Part shown: one piece after another, positions 1 through 7,268 of the stretch
How positions within the stretch are numbered: position 1 is the stretch's first letter
Layout: each line of letters starts with the position of its first letter
Assembly: GCA_027488935.1 (NCBI GenBank)
Contig: JAIYAP010000080.1
Location: forward strand, 1 to 57,553
Length of the DNA stretch: 57,553 bases
Direction: 5' to 3'
Source of the DNA: Saprospiraceae bacterium
GTDB taxonomy: Bacteria; Bacteroidota; Bacteroidia; Chitinophagales; Saprospiraceae
Notes under the pieces: generated by a model
Database searches by the model: none
What the model was told of the DNA's origin: nothing
What the model saw: the letters and a program-made list of their open reading frames with translations, nothing else
Program-made: the position numbers and the translations under genes

Positions 1-272
1 ATGTAAGATAAATTACCGCAATTAACATTTCCACATACATCAGTTCTCCCTTGTAGCATAGGATAAAACGTTATGCCATCGTAAAATGAAATACCGTTGA
101 GAGTATCCGTTCCATTAAATTTAAAATCCCCGCCGACATATAAAATATTGTCAATGGTATCATTAAAAAGGCAAGTCGGAGGGCGGTTGAAGTTACCAAC
201 TTGTTGCCATTCTTGTGCGTAAAGCATCAAGGATAATCCTAAAAACAGTGTAATTGTAAAAATGTGTCTCAT
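1..272 (-). CDS. Secreted protein of unknown function, 3' end cut off by window edge
   Basis: Reading the minus strand from the ATG at 272 gives about 90 residues that stay open to the window edge. The N-terminus MRHIFTITLFLGLSLMLYAQ is a clear Sec signal peptide, ending in the YAQ cleavage context common in Bacteroidota. The mature part contains LYVGGDFKFNGTDTLNG, a pattern like one blade of the beta-propeller or kelch-like repeats often seen in large T9SS-secreted proteins. The C-terminus, which would show a sorting domain, lies outside the window. The gene is divergent from the hydrolase at 668. The family is unknown; secretion is well supported and the propeller fold is a guess. Confidence 0.7.
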   Translation of the reverse strand, partial: MRHIFTITLFLGLSLMLYAQEWQQVGNFNRPPTCLFNDTIDNILYVGGDFKFNGTDTLNGISFYDGITFYPMLQGRTDVCGNVNCGNLSY

Positions 273-667
273 GAGGTAAAGATTTTAGCCCCTGATCGAA
301 CAAACGCTTGAAGAGGACTTCCGTGTTAGTATATACGCTCTATATGGTTAAGCCTACTGCGGAAATGGGTGTTTGGGAAGGTGTAATCTTTCATGGTTTA
401 AAAGTTTTTGTAGAAATTAAATTATGAACAATAAATAATCGTGCGCATAATAATGATTCAAAATTATATCCTACAAACCATAACTGCAAGGCTCCTCGTT
501 CATAACAATAGTATTACTTAAAAATTTCACAATAAATTCATATCGAACATTGTACACACAAAAATCTAGTCTCAATATGACCCTTCCAACCAACGATAGC
601 TGTTAGCGCAACAGGGGCAGCCTTGGAGGTGGGAAGAAAGTAAAATATTGTTTTACCTTTACCCCCA
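273..667. other. Divergent intergenic region, no gene seen
   Basis: These 395 bases lie between the truncated secreted gene (minus) and the serine hydrolase (plus) and must hold both promoters. The only promoter-like string before the hydrolase is TACCTTTA at 655-662, one mismatch from TAnnTTTG and very close to the ATG. I see no convincing reading frame, RNA gene or long repeat. Confidence 0.5.
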
Positions 668-1879
668 ATGCAATACAGATCATCCATCCGCCTGATACCC
701 CCAGCCATTATTGTCCTGTGTTTATGCATGCTCCCTGATTGCGCCTATGCGCCAGCCTCGGAGCCGTATCAGAAATGGACCGACCAACCGGCACGAACAC
801 CATCGCCGGAAATCGCGCAATTGATCCAGTCTTACGATCGTTTTTTCCAGGAGGGCATGACGCAAACGGGCACACCGGGCGCTGCGGTCGTGCTGGTCAA
901 AGACGGTGAAATCATTTTTACCAAAGGATATGGCCTGCGGGAGACGGGCAAACCGGATTCGGTGGATGCCCACACGGTTTTTCGCATCGGCTCTTTGTCG
1001 AAGGGTTTTGCCGGGGTGCTCACGGGCATGATCACGCACAGCGGAAAGTTGCATTGGGATGATCCGGTACAGCAATTTTACCCCGAATTTACCCTTGCTG
1101 ACCCTAAACAGGCAAAGCGGGTGGCCGTCCGACATATTTTGTCGCAAACAACGGGCTTGCCTTACCACGCTTTTACCAACCTGATCGAACAGGGCTATTC
1201 TTTATCTACCATTGTACAGCAGTATTTCCCCAAAGCACGCCTAAGTGCCAAGGAAGGAGCATTTTACAGTTATCAGAATGCAGCTTTTTGTGTGATTGAG
1301 GAGGTTTTGCGCGGCGCTACTCAGTTGCCTTATCCGACCTTATTGCAACAACATATTTTTAATGCGTGTGGCATGGAAACGGCCTCTTGCGATTATGCCA
1401 GCATGGCGGCTTGTACCAATAAAGCCTTACCGCATTTTTCGACGGGTTACGGCTGGCGTACGGAACCAGTTTCGCCCCACTATTACGACTTTGCTGCGGC
1501 AGGCGGGGTAAATGCCAGCGCTACGGACATGGGCAAATGGCTGCAAATGCTGTTGGGCGGGTTCCCGGAGTTTGTTGACAATACCACCCTCGATGAGGTA
1601 TTTGCGCCGGTGATCAAAACCAGCAAAGAACGCCGCATTTTTCCACACTGGATTGGTCGAGATGATGCTTCGTACGCGATGGGCTGGCGGGTATTGCAAC
1701 GCGGCCCCGATACTTACCTGTACCACGGTGGTTACGTCAATGGCTATCGCGGCGAAATTGCCTTCAACCGCAAAGAAAATGTGGGTATTTGTGTCCTGTT
1801 TAATGGTTCCAGTGCGCTTTGCAGCCAGAGTGTGCCCCAATTTTTTGAACTTTATGATGCGCTGGTGCGGGCGCATTAA
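668..1879 (+). CDS. Serine hydrolase, class C beta-lactamase / penicillin-binding-protein-like family
   Basis: This 403-residue protein has the beta-lactamase (PF00144) fold signature. The SxxK motif is SLSK (Ser about 109, Lys about 112), the YxN motif is YQN in FYSYQNAAF (Tyr about 202), and HGG near residue 353 (LYHGGYVNGYRGE) replaces KTG. An N-terminal signal peptide (RLIPPAIIVLCLCML) sends it out of the cytoplasm. Family members are D-alanyl-D-alanine peptidases, esterases or beta-lactamases; the HGG box is commoner in esterase or peptidase members than in true AmpC enzymes, so the substrate is open. It converges with the ABC ATPase at 1876; the two 3' ends share four bases. Confidence 0.85.
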   Translation: MQYRSSIRLIPPAIIVLCLCMLPDCAYAPASEPYQKWTDQPARTPSPEIAQLIQSYDRFFQEGMTQTGTPGAAVVLVKDGEIIFTKGYGLRETGKPDSVDAHTVFRIGSLSKGFAGVLTGMITHSGKLHWDDPVQQFYPEFTLADPKQAKRVAVRHILSQTTGLPYHAFTNLIEQGYSLSTIVQQYFPKARLSAKEGAFYSYQNAAFCVIEEVLRGATQLPYPTLLQQHIFNACGMETASCDYASMAACTNKALPHFSTGYGWRTEPVSPHYYDFAAAGGVNASATDMGKWLQMLLGGFPEFVDNTTLDEVFAPVIKTSKERRIFPHWIGRDDASYAMGWRVLQRGPDTYLYHGGYVNGYRGEIAFNRKENVGICVLFNGSSALCSQSVPQFFELYDALVRAH

Positions 1880-2535
1880 AGCCTTCCATCTAAAAGACGC
1901 AACACCCGATTGCCGTATTTGGCATTCTCTTCTGAATGGGTCACCTGAATAATGGTAACGCCCTCTTCGTGGTTCAATTTTTTGAACAATTCCATGATTT
2001 CTTTAGCCTGGGCACTTTGCAAATTACCCGTGGGCTCGTCGGCCAGAATCAATTTCGGTCGACCAATCAGTGCGCGTGCAATACCCACCAATTGTTGTTG
2101 TCCACCCGATAACTGATTGGGGAACAAATCTTTTTTGGCCACCATATTAAAACGGTCCAGCAAATCAGCAATACGGCTTTTGCGTTCGGCGGAGGGTACT
2201 TTTTTGTATAATAAAGGCGTTTCCAGGTTTTCGTACACCGTCAAATCATCAAGGAGGTGATAGGCCTGAAACACAAAACCGATGTATTGCTGGTACAATT
2301 CGGAGCGTCGGCGTTCATTGAATTTATGTACCGCTTCATCCAAAAACCAATATTCTCCTGCAGTGGATGCTTCCAGCATGCCGATAATATTCAGCAGCGT
2401 ACTTTTCCCGGCGCCGGAGGGGCCCATAATACTTACAAATTCGCCCTCGGCAATATGGGCATTTACATAGCGCAGTACATAACTTTTAGTTGCGCCATTT
2501 TGGTGGTATCGCTCGATATCTTGTAATCTGATCAT
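1876..2535 (-). CDS. ABC transporter ATP-binding protein (MacB/LolD type)
   Basis: This 219-residue stand-alone ATPase has Walker A GPSGAGKST (about 38-46), a Q-loop (FVFQAYHLLDDLTV), signature LSGGQQQLVGIARAL (about 141) and Walker B LILADEPTGNL (about 165). Its length and sequence match the MacB/LolD/FtsE-like group that works with FtsX/MacB-type permeases. It is last of three minus-strand genes (adaptor 4708, ATPase 3421, this one), 208 bases after the previous ATPase. No permease is present in the set. It probably powers export or lipoprotein-type trafficking, but the substrate cannot be read. The residue after GGQQQ is Leu rather than the usual Arg, a small deviation from its neighbour. 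Confidence 0.88.
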   Translation of the reverse strand: MIRLQDIERYHQNGATKSYVLRYVNAHIAEGEFVSIMGPSGAGKSTLLNIIGMLEASTAGEYWFLDEAVHKFNERRRSELYQQYIGFVFQAYHLLDDLTVYENLETPLLYKKVPSAERKSRIADLLDRFNMVAKKDLFPNQLSGGQQQLVGIARALIGRPKLILADEPTGNLQSAQAKEIMELFKKLNHEEGVTIIQVTHSEENAKYGNRVLRLLDGRL

Positions 2536-2743
2536 GGGAAATGGGATGATATAGTCAACGCAAAATGGTTATGAAAACAGTTGGCTTCTAATCCTTTGAA
2601 AATCAAGTTTTTTATCCATCCATCCTTCAAATCCATTAAAATCTTGGTATAAATGGCCGCCAGCATACGCCAGTCGAGGTGGAAAAACGGCTGGAAATCA
2701 GTAGGTTCGGAAAAACAGACTGCGCACGTGACGGCCAAAAGCT

Positions 2744-3421
2744 TTAAACATGGAAATTTTCGGTTACCACCCGGCCGTCAAACAAATTGATGATCCGGTG
2801 GGCAAAACCCGCATCGTGGGGCGAGTGCGTTACCATAATGATGGTGGTTCCCGCCTGGTTGAGTTGGGTGAGCAGGTTCATCACTTCCAGGCCATTGGCA
2901 GAGTCGAGGTTACCCGTCGGTTCATCCGCCAGAATTACCTTGGGATTGGCCACGACTGCCCGCGCGATGGCCACGCGTTGTTGTTGTCCGCCCGACAATT
3001 GCTGGGGGAAGTGGTTGCGGCGGTGCATGATGTTCATGCGTTCGAGCACAGCTTCTACCTTTTTTTTGCGGTCGGAAGCGGGTACTTTCATGTACAGAAG
3101 CGGTAATTCTACATTTTCAAACACCGTCAATTCATCAATCAGGTTAAACGACTGGAATACAAAACCGATGTTGCCTTTGCGGTGGTTGGCGCGGTTGCGT
3201 TCGCTCATCTTGGCTACTTCGGCGCCAAAGAACGCGTATTCGCCTTCGGAAGGGCTGTCGAGCAGACCCAAAATATTGAGCAAGGTGGATTTACCACAAC
3301 CGGAAGGGCCCATAATGGCCACGAATTCACCGGGTTGTATTTCGACGTTGATGCCGTTCAGGGCGGTCGTTTCTACTTCGTCCGTAGAGAAGATTTTATG
3401 CAAATTAGTGGTACGGATCAT
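2744..3421 (-). CDS. ABC transporter ATP-binding protein (MacB/LolD type)
   Basis: This is a 225-residue nucleotide-binding subunit. Walker A is GPSGCGKST, the Q-loop is FVFQSFNLIDELTVFENV, the signature is LSGGQQQRVAIARAV, Walker B is VILADEPTGNLDS and the switch His is in MVTHSPHD. It resembles the ATPase at 1876 but is clearly a diverged paralogue, so the transporter may use a heterodimeric motor or the two may serve different permeases. It starts 39 bases after the adaptor gene and is almost certainly co-transcribed with it. In related Bacteroidota clusters such ATPases sit beside MacB/FtsX permeases, which are absent here. Confidence 0.9.
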   Translation of the reverse strand: MIRTTNLHKIFSTDEVETTALNGINVEIQPGEFVAIMGPSGCGKSTLLNILGLLDSPSEGEYAFFGAEVAKMSERNRANHRKGNIGFVFQSFNLIDELTVFENVELPLLYMKVPASDRKKKVEAVLERMNIMHRRNHFPQQLSGGQQQRVAIARAVVANPKVILADEPTGNLDSANGLEVMNLLTQLNQAGTTIIMVTHSPHDAGFAHRIINLFDGRVVTENFHV

Positions 3422-3460
3422 GTTATTTAGATTTTTTGATTGACTCGAAATGGCTGATTA

Positions 3461-4708
3461 TTAAAACATTAGAACATCTTTGTCTCCGAAATTATCATAG
3501 GACGATGTGATGACTTGTTCGCCAACCTGCAAACCGTCCAGGATTTCGTAAAACTGTGGATTTTTTCGGCCGAGGGTAATGCTGCGTTTTTCGGCACGGT
3601 TGCCCGAAGCGTTCAGTACATACACCCAACTGCCGCCTGTTTTACTGAAAAACCCACCGGTTGGCAAGAGCAGGGCATCGGTGGGTTTGCCCAATTGAAG
3701 GCGCACCGGTACCGACAAACCACGCCGGATACCTTCCGGGACAGGCTCCACAAAACGCATATCCACCTCAAATCGGCCGTTGCGGACTTCCGGGTAAACC
3801 TTGGAAACACTCAGGCGCACGGCTTTTCCATTAAAATCGAAATAGCCTTCCAGTCCGGGGAAAATGCGGGAAATGTAGTGTTCGTCAATTTCCACCTTCA
3901 TTTTAAAGCCGCTCAGGTCGTCAATTTGACCCAGGTTTTGGCCGGTAGCGATACTTTGTCCTACCTCCACATCTACCCGGGAAAGCAGGCCCGAAACCTG
4001 GGCTTTGACATTCAGGCTGGACAAATTATTTTTCATCAGGCTCAGGTTCACTTTGGTGCGGTCGAGGGTGCCTTCCAGTTGTTTGATTTGCGTGACGCTG
4101 TTTTCTTCCTGAAACTGTTGATTTTCAATTTCAATGGCCTTTTGCTGCTGCAATCGGTCGAGCGTATTTTTTGTTTTAATCAAATCCTGCTCGGGAATAA
4201 TACGGTCGGCAAATAATTTTGCGTTGCGCTCGTATTCATCTTTTGCCTGTCGAATTTGGTATTCCAAGTCGGAAAGGGTGCGTTTGAGGGTAAATTTGTT
4301 TTGTCGCAATTGCAAACGCGTATTTTCCAGGTTGTTGATGAGGTCGTACATTTCCGTTTCGCGGTTGACATAATCGAGGGTGAGGCGCTGGTTTTCGAGT
4401 TTCAGGATGAGATCGCCTTCTTTAACCGAAGCGCCGCCATCGAGGTATTTTTGGGCTACATAACCGCCTTCAATGGCATCCAATTGATAGGTTTTGAGCG
4501 GTTGTACCACGCCGGTCACCACAATAAACTCATCAAATACCCCCCGTTGGGCAACGGAAATGGTGAGTTTTTCCCGGTCGACATTCAGTGTGCTTTTGTT
4601 GTTTGAAAACCAGAAACTGTAAACAGCAAAAGCCGTAAATGCCAGGATTCCCGCGCCCCCCAGGATGCGTTGCCAGGTCCATCGTTTTTTCTTGATAATT
4701 TTGTCCAT
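3461..4708 (-). CDS. Efflux periplasmic adaptor subunit (HlyD/MacA family)
   Basis: This 415-residue membrane-fusion protein has a membrane anchor at about residues 15-32 (ILGGAGILAFTAFAVYSF). Then come a first biotinyl-lipoyl half (ISVAQRGVFDEFIVVTGVV), a long alpha-helical hairpin rich in Glu, Lys and Gln at about 105-220, the second lipoyl half (VSGLLSRVDVEVGQSI) and the beta-barrel and membrane-proximal domains. Such adaptors link an inner-membrane ABC transporter to an outer-membrane channel. It is first of the three-gene minus-strand unit and divergent from the NtrC-type regulator at 4987, which probably controls it (see the candidate sigma-54 promoter at 4758-4773). No outer-membrane factor or permease gene is nearby. 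Confidence 0.9.
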   Translation of the reverse strand: MDKIIKKKRWTWQRILGGAGILAFTAFAVYSFWFSNNKSTLNVDREKLTISVAQRGVFDEFIVVTGVVQPLKTYQLDAIEGGYVAQKYLDGGASVKEGDLILKLENQRLTLDYVNRETEMYDLINNLENTRLQLRQNKFTLKRTLSDLEYQIRQAKDEYERNAKLFADRIIPEQDLIKTKNTLDRLQQQKAIEIENQQFQEENSVTQIKQLEGTLDRTKVNLSLMKNNLSSLNVKAQVSGLLSRVDVEVGQSIATGQNLGQIDDLSGFKMKVEIDEHYISRIFPGLEGYFDFNGKAVRLSVSKVYPEVRNGRFEVDMRFVEPVPEGIRRGLSVPVRLQLGKPTDALLLPTGGFFSKTGGSWVYVLNASGNRAEKRSITLGRKNPQFYEILDGLQVGEQVITSSYDNFGDKDVLMF

Positions 4709-4757
4709 GAAAAGTCTTTAAAATTGATCCCGTTCAGGTTGTATGTTTGTATTGTAA

Positions 4758-4773
4758 AGGGAAGGTCGTGCCA
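4758..4773 (-). promoter_or_regulatory. Candidate sigma-54 promoter of the adaptor/ATPase operon
   Basis: The minus strand reads TGGCACGACCTTCCCT. The -24 part TGGCACG matches the sigma-54 consensus (TGGCACGnnnnTTGCW) exactly; the -12 part is TCCCT, with CC where GC is expected. Transcription would begin near 4746, about 38 bases before the adaptor ATG. The divergent gene encodes a sigma-54-type activator, which raises its plausibility. The weak -12 box keeps confidence moderate. Confidence 0.4.
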
Positions 4774-4836
4774 TTTTTTCTACTGCATGTAAATCAATGA
4801 TTTAGCGCAAAACCGTTGTTCAAATTTGTCCACCTG

Positions 4837-4852
4837 CGAACACAAGTGTCCG
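4837..4852. promoter_or_regulatory. Palindrome, possible enhancer (upstream activating) site
   Basis: CGAACACAAGTGTCCG is an inverted repeat with 7-base arms (one mismatch) around AA. It lies roughly midway between the candidate sigma-54 promoters at 4758-4773 and 4905-4920, where an NtrC-type activator would bind. Short palindromes arise by chance, so this is context-based inference. Confidence 0.3.
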
Positions 4853-4904
4853 AAAATGAACAGTGAATATTCTTTTTTTGATTGATTTGCATCGAGTTAC
4901 GCAC

Positions 4905-4920
4905 AGGCATTGTCTTTGCC
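4905..4920 (+). promoter_or_regulatory. Candidate promoter of the regulator operon (sigma-54 or housekeeping reading)
   Basis: AGGCATTGTCTTTGCC has GG and GC separated by exactly 10 bases and a full TTGC -12 core, so it can be read as a sigma-54 promoter. The same bases contain TGTCTTTG, one mismatch from the Bacteroidota -7 element TAnnTTTG, with TTTG about 21 bases upstream as a -33 element. Sequence alone does not decide between the two. Either would start transcription 50-70 bases before the ATG at 4987. Confidence 0.4.
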
Positions 4921-4986
4921 GGTATACAACAGACTTGTTGCGGTGTAGCGTAACAAATCTAATCAACCAACCAAGTTAAAACATCC

Positions 4987-6357
4987 ATGACCGAAGCACA
5001 TATTTTAATTGTTGATGACAATCCGGGGGTATTAAGCGCCGGAAAGTTATTTTTAAAACGGCATTTTGCGGTCGTTGAAACGGCAAAAGATCCTGAAGCG
5101 ATTCCGCAAATATTGCAAGATCAGCGCTATGATGTGATTTTGTTGGACATGAATTTTAACCGCAACAAAAATACGGGTCAGGAAGGCTTGCTGTGGCTGG
5201 ACCGGATTTTGGACATTGATCCGACGGCGGTGGTGGTACTTATCACGGCTTATGGCGATGTAGACCTTGCGGTGCGGGCCATCAAAAAAGGCGCGACCGA
5301 TTTTGTGCTCAAGCCCTGGGACAATGAAAAACTGTTGGCAACGCTTACGTCGGCCTTGCGCTTGAAAAACAGCAAAGACGAAAATACCCAGTTAAAATCG
5401 CGGCAAGTAGGCCGAAATCTGGCAGAAGTGCGCGATTTACCTCCGATTATTTTTCGCAGCAAGGCCATGCAGTCGGTATTGGACACCATCGAACAGGTAG
5501 CAGGAACGGATGCCAATGTGCTGCTGTTAGGCGAAAATGGCACCGGGAAAGACCTGGTAGCGCAGGCCATTCACGCACAATCGAAGCGGGCGACAGAGAA
5601 TTTTGTCAAAGTAGACCTGGGTGCCATTACAGAAACCCTGTTTGAAAGCGAGTTGTTTGGGCATATCAAAGGCGCGTTTACCGATGCGCGGGAAGATCGC
5701 CCCGGCCGGTTTGAGGCAGCCGATGGCGGCACTATTTTTTTGGATGAAATTGGCAATTTGCCCCTGGGTTTGCAGGCAAAAATGCTCACGGTTTTACAAA
5801 ATCGCACTGTGACGCGGGTTGGCTCCAACAAAGTAAAACCGATTGATGTTCGGGTGATTGTGGCCACCAACCAAAACCTGTTTGAAGCCGTGAAACAGCG
5901 CAGTTTCCGCCAGGATTTGCTTTACAGGATCAATACCATTGAGATACAACTGCCTGCTTTGCGCGACCGGCCCGATGATATTGAGCCGCTGGCACTCCAT
6001 TTTTTGCAGTTATTTTCACAAAAATACGGTCGAAATGTGCATGCTTTCAGTCAGGCACTGCTCAAAGAAATGTATCGGTACACCTGGCCGGGCAATATTC
6101 GCGAATTGCAACATGCTGTAGAGCGCGCTGTGATCATGGCGAAACAGGAGCAACTGCAACCAGAGGATTTCTTTTTTCGCGAAAAAAACGAACATGCTGA
6201 TACGCTTGACTACATGAGCATGAACCTGGATGAGATGGAAAAACAATTGATTATCAAAGCATTGAGCAAACATTACGGCAATATTACCGAAGCAGCGCAA
6301 GAACTTGGACTTACCCGCGCATCGCTTTACCGCCGTTTGGAAAAATACAATTTATAA
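4987..6357 (+). CDS. Sigma-54-dependent response regulator (NtrC family)
   Basis: This 456-residue protein has three domains. An N-terminal receiver carries acidic residues in LIVDDN and the phospho-acceptor Asp about 54 in VILLDMNFN. A central AAA+ domain has Walker A GENGTGKD (about 182-189) and Walker B GGTIFLDEIGNL. A C-terminal Fis-type helix-turn-helix is ITEAAQELGLTRASLYRRLE. The sigma-54 contact loop reads GAFTDA rather than GAFTGA (about 229-234), a variant I associate with Bacteroidota homologues. It should activate sigma-54 promoters when phosphorylated by the kinase at 7269, most likely including the divergent adaptor/ATPase operon. It is separated from that kinase by a bestrophin gene. 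Confidence 0.92.
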   Translation: MTEAHILIVDDNPGVLSAGKLFLKRHFAVVETAKDPEAIPQILQDQRYDVILLDMNFNRNKNTGQEGLLWLDRILDIDPTAVVVLITAYGDVDLAVRAIKKGATDFVLKPWDNEKLLATLTSALRLKNSKDENTQLKSRQVGRNLAEVRDLPPIIFRSKAMQSVLDTIEQVAGTDANVLLLGENGTGKDLVAQAIHAQSKRATENFVKVDLGAITETLFESELFGHIKGAFTDAREDRPGRFEAADGGTIFLDEIGNLPLGLQAKMLTVLQNRTVTRVGSNKVKPIDVRVIVATNQNLFEAVKQRSFRQDLLYRINTIEIQLPALRDRPDDIEPLALHFLQLFSQKYGRNVHAFSQALLKEMYRYTWPGNIRELQHAVERAVIMAKQEQLQPEDFFFREKNEHADTLDYMSMNLDEMEKQLIIKALSKHYGNITEAAQELGLTRASLYRRLEKYNL

Positions 6358-6384
6358 AAACATCAAGCCTTTTCTGACCACGAC

Positions 6385-7263
6385 ATGATTGCACATGATC
6401 CGCAAAAATGGGTGCTAGCGCCTACACATTTCGACCGTTCTGACACCATTCGGAAGTTATTTCCCTGGATTTTGCTGGTTTGCGCTTATTCCGGCGGCAT
6501 CGCCTGGCTGGAACTTTCCTATTGGAAACTGAGCGAACAAAGCCAGGTACGCAACCTCACCATTATGCATACCTTATTGGGGTTTGTGATCTCCTTTTTA
6601 TTGGTTTTTCGCACCAATACGGCCTACGAACGCTGGTGGGAAGGTCGAAAACTGTGGGGTAATCTGGTCAACAGCAGCCGGAATCTTGCCATGAAATTGG
6701 CGAGTATGTTGCCAGAAGGAGATCCCAATCGCAATTATTTCCAGAAATTGATACCGGCTTATGCGATGGCCTTAAAAGATCATTTGCGGGCCGAAAAAAC
6801 ACGGATTGAGTTGTTTGAAGACTTACCTACGCACGTACAGGAAAGCCTCGACCTCGAAAAACACGTCCCCAATCAGTTGGCCCTGGCCATGTTACAATTG
6901 ACCAATCAATTGGTCACTGAAGAGCAAATAACGGGGTTTCAATTCCTTTCCCTTAACAATGAACTCCAAGCCTTCACCGATGTATGCGGGGCATGTGAAC
7001 GGATCAAAAACACGCCAATTCCCTATTCTTACAGTGTTTTTATCAAAAAATTCATCCTGATTTATGTCGCCACTTTGCCATTCAGCCTGGTTTTTATCCT
7101 GGGTTATTTGGTGATTCCGGTGGTTGCGTTTGTTTTTTATGTGTTGGCCAGTCTTGAATTGATTGCCGTAGAAATTGAGGAACCATTCGGGGGGGACGAC
7201 AATGATTTGCCGCTGGGAAAAATCGCGCGGAACATTGAGGTACACATTCATGAAATTATTTAA
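6385..7263 (+). CDS. Bestrophin-family (YneE/UPF0187) membrane channel protein
   Basis: The 292-residue protein carries the bestrophin hallmark FRTNTAYERWWEGRKLWG near residues 73-90 and a second conserved stretch, EIEEPFGGDDNDLPL, near the C-terminus. Four hydrophobic segments can be seen: about 27-44, 52-72, and two in tandem at about 218-258. Bacterial bestrophins form pentameric ion channels in the cytoplasmic membrane; cation or anion selectivity cannot be told here. The gene starts 27 bases after the NtrC-type regulator and ends 5 bases before the kinase, so all three are probably one transcript. Its place inside a two-component operon is unusual. Confidence 0.88.
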   Translation: MIAHDPQKWVLAPTHFDRSDTIRKLFPWILLVCAYSGGIAWLELSYWKLSEQSQVRNLTIMHTLLGFVISFLLVFRTNTAYERWWEGRKLWGNLVNSSRNLAMKLASMLPEGDPNRNYFQKLIPAYAMALKDHLRAEKTRIELFEDLPTHVQESLDLEKHVPNQLALAMLQLTNQLVTEEQITGFQFLSLNNELQAFTDVCGACERIKNTPIPYSYSVFIKKFILIYVATLPFSLVFILGYLVIPVVAFVFYVLASLELIAVEIEEPFGGDDNDLPLGKIARNIEVHIHEII

Positions 7264-7268
7264 ACCGG

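Noticed and set aside
2532-2738. 68-codon frame between the two ABC ATPase genes
   Set aside because: Composition is not protein-like for this genome, no start context or family is seen, and it only overlaps the next ATG by chance (ATGA). It could be debris of a lost gene, but nothing in it matches a permease.
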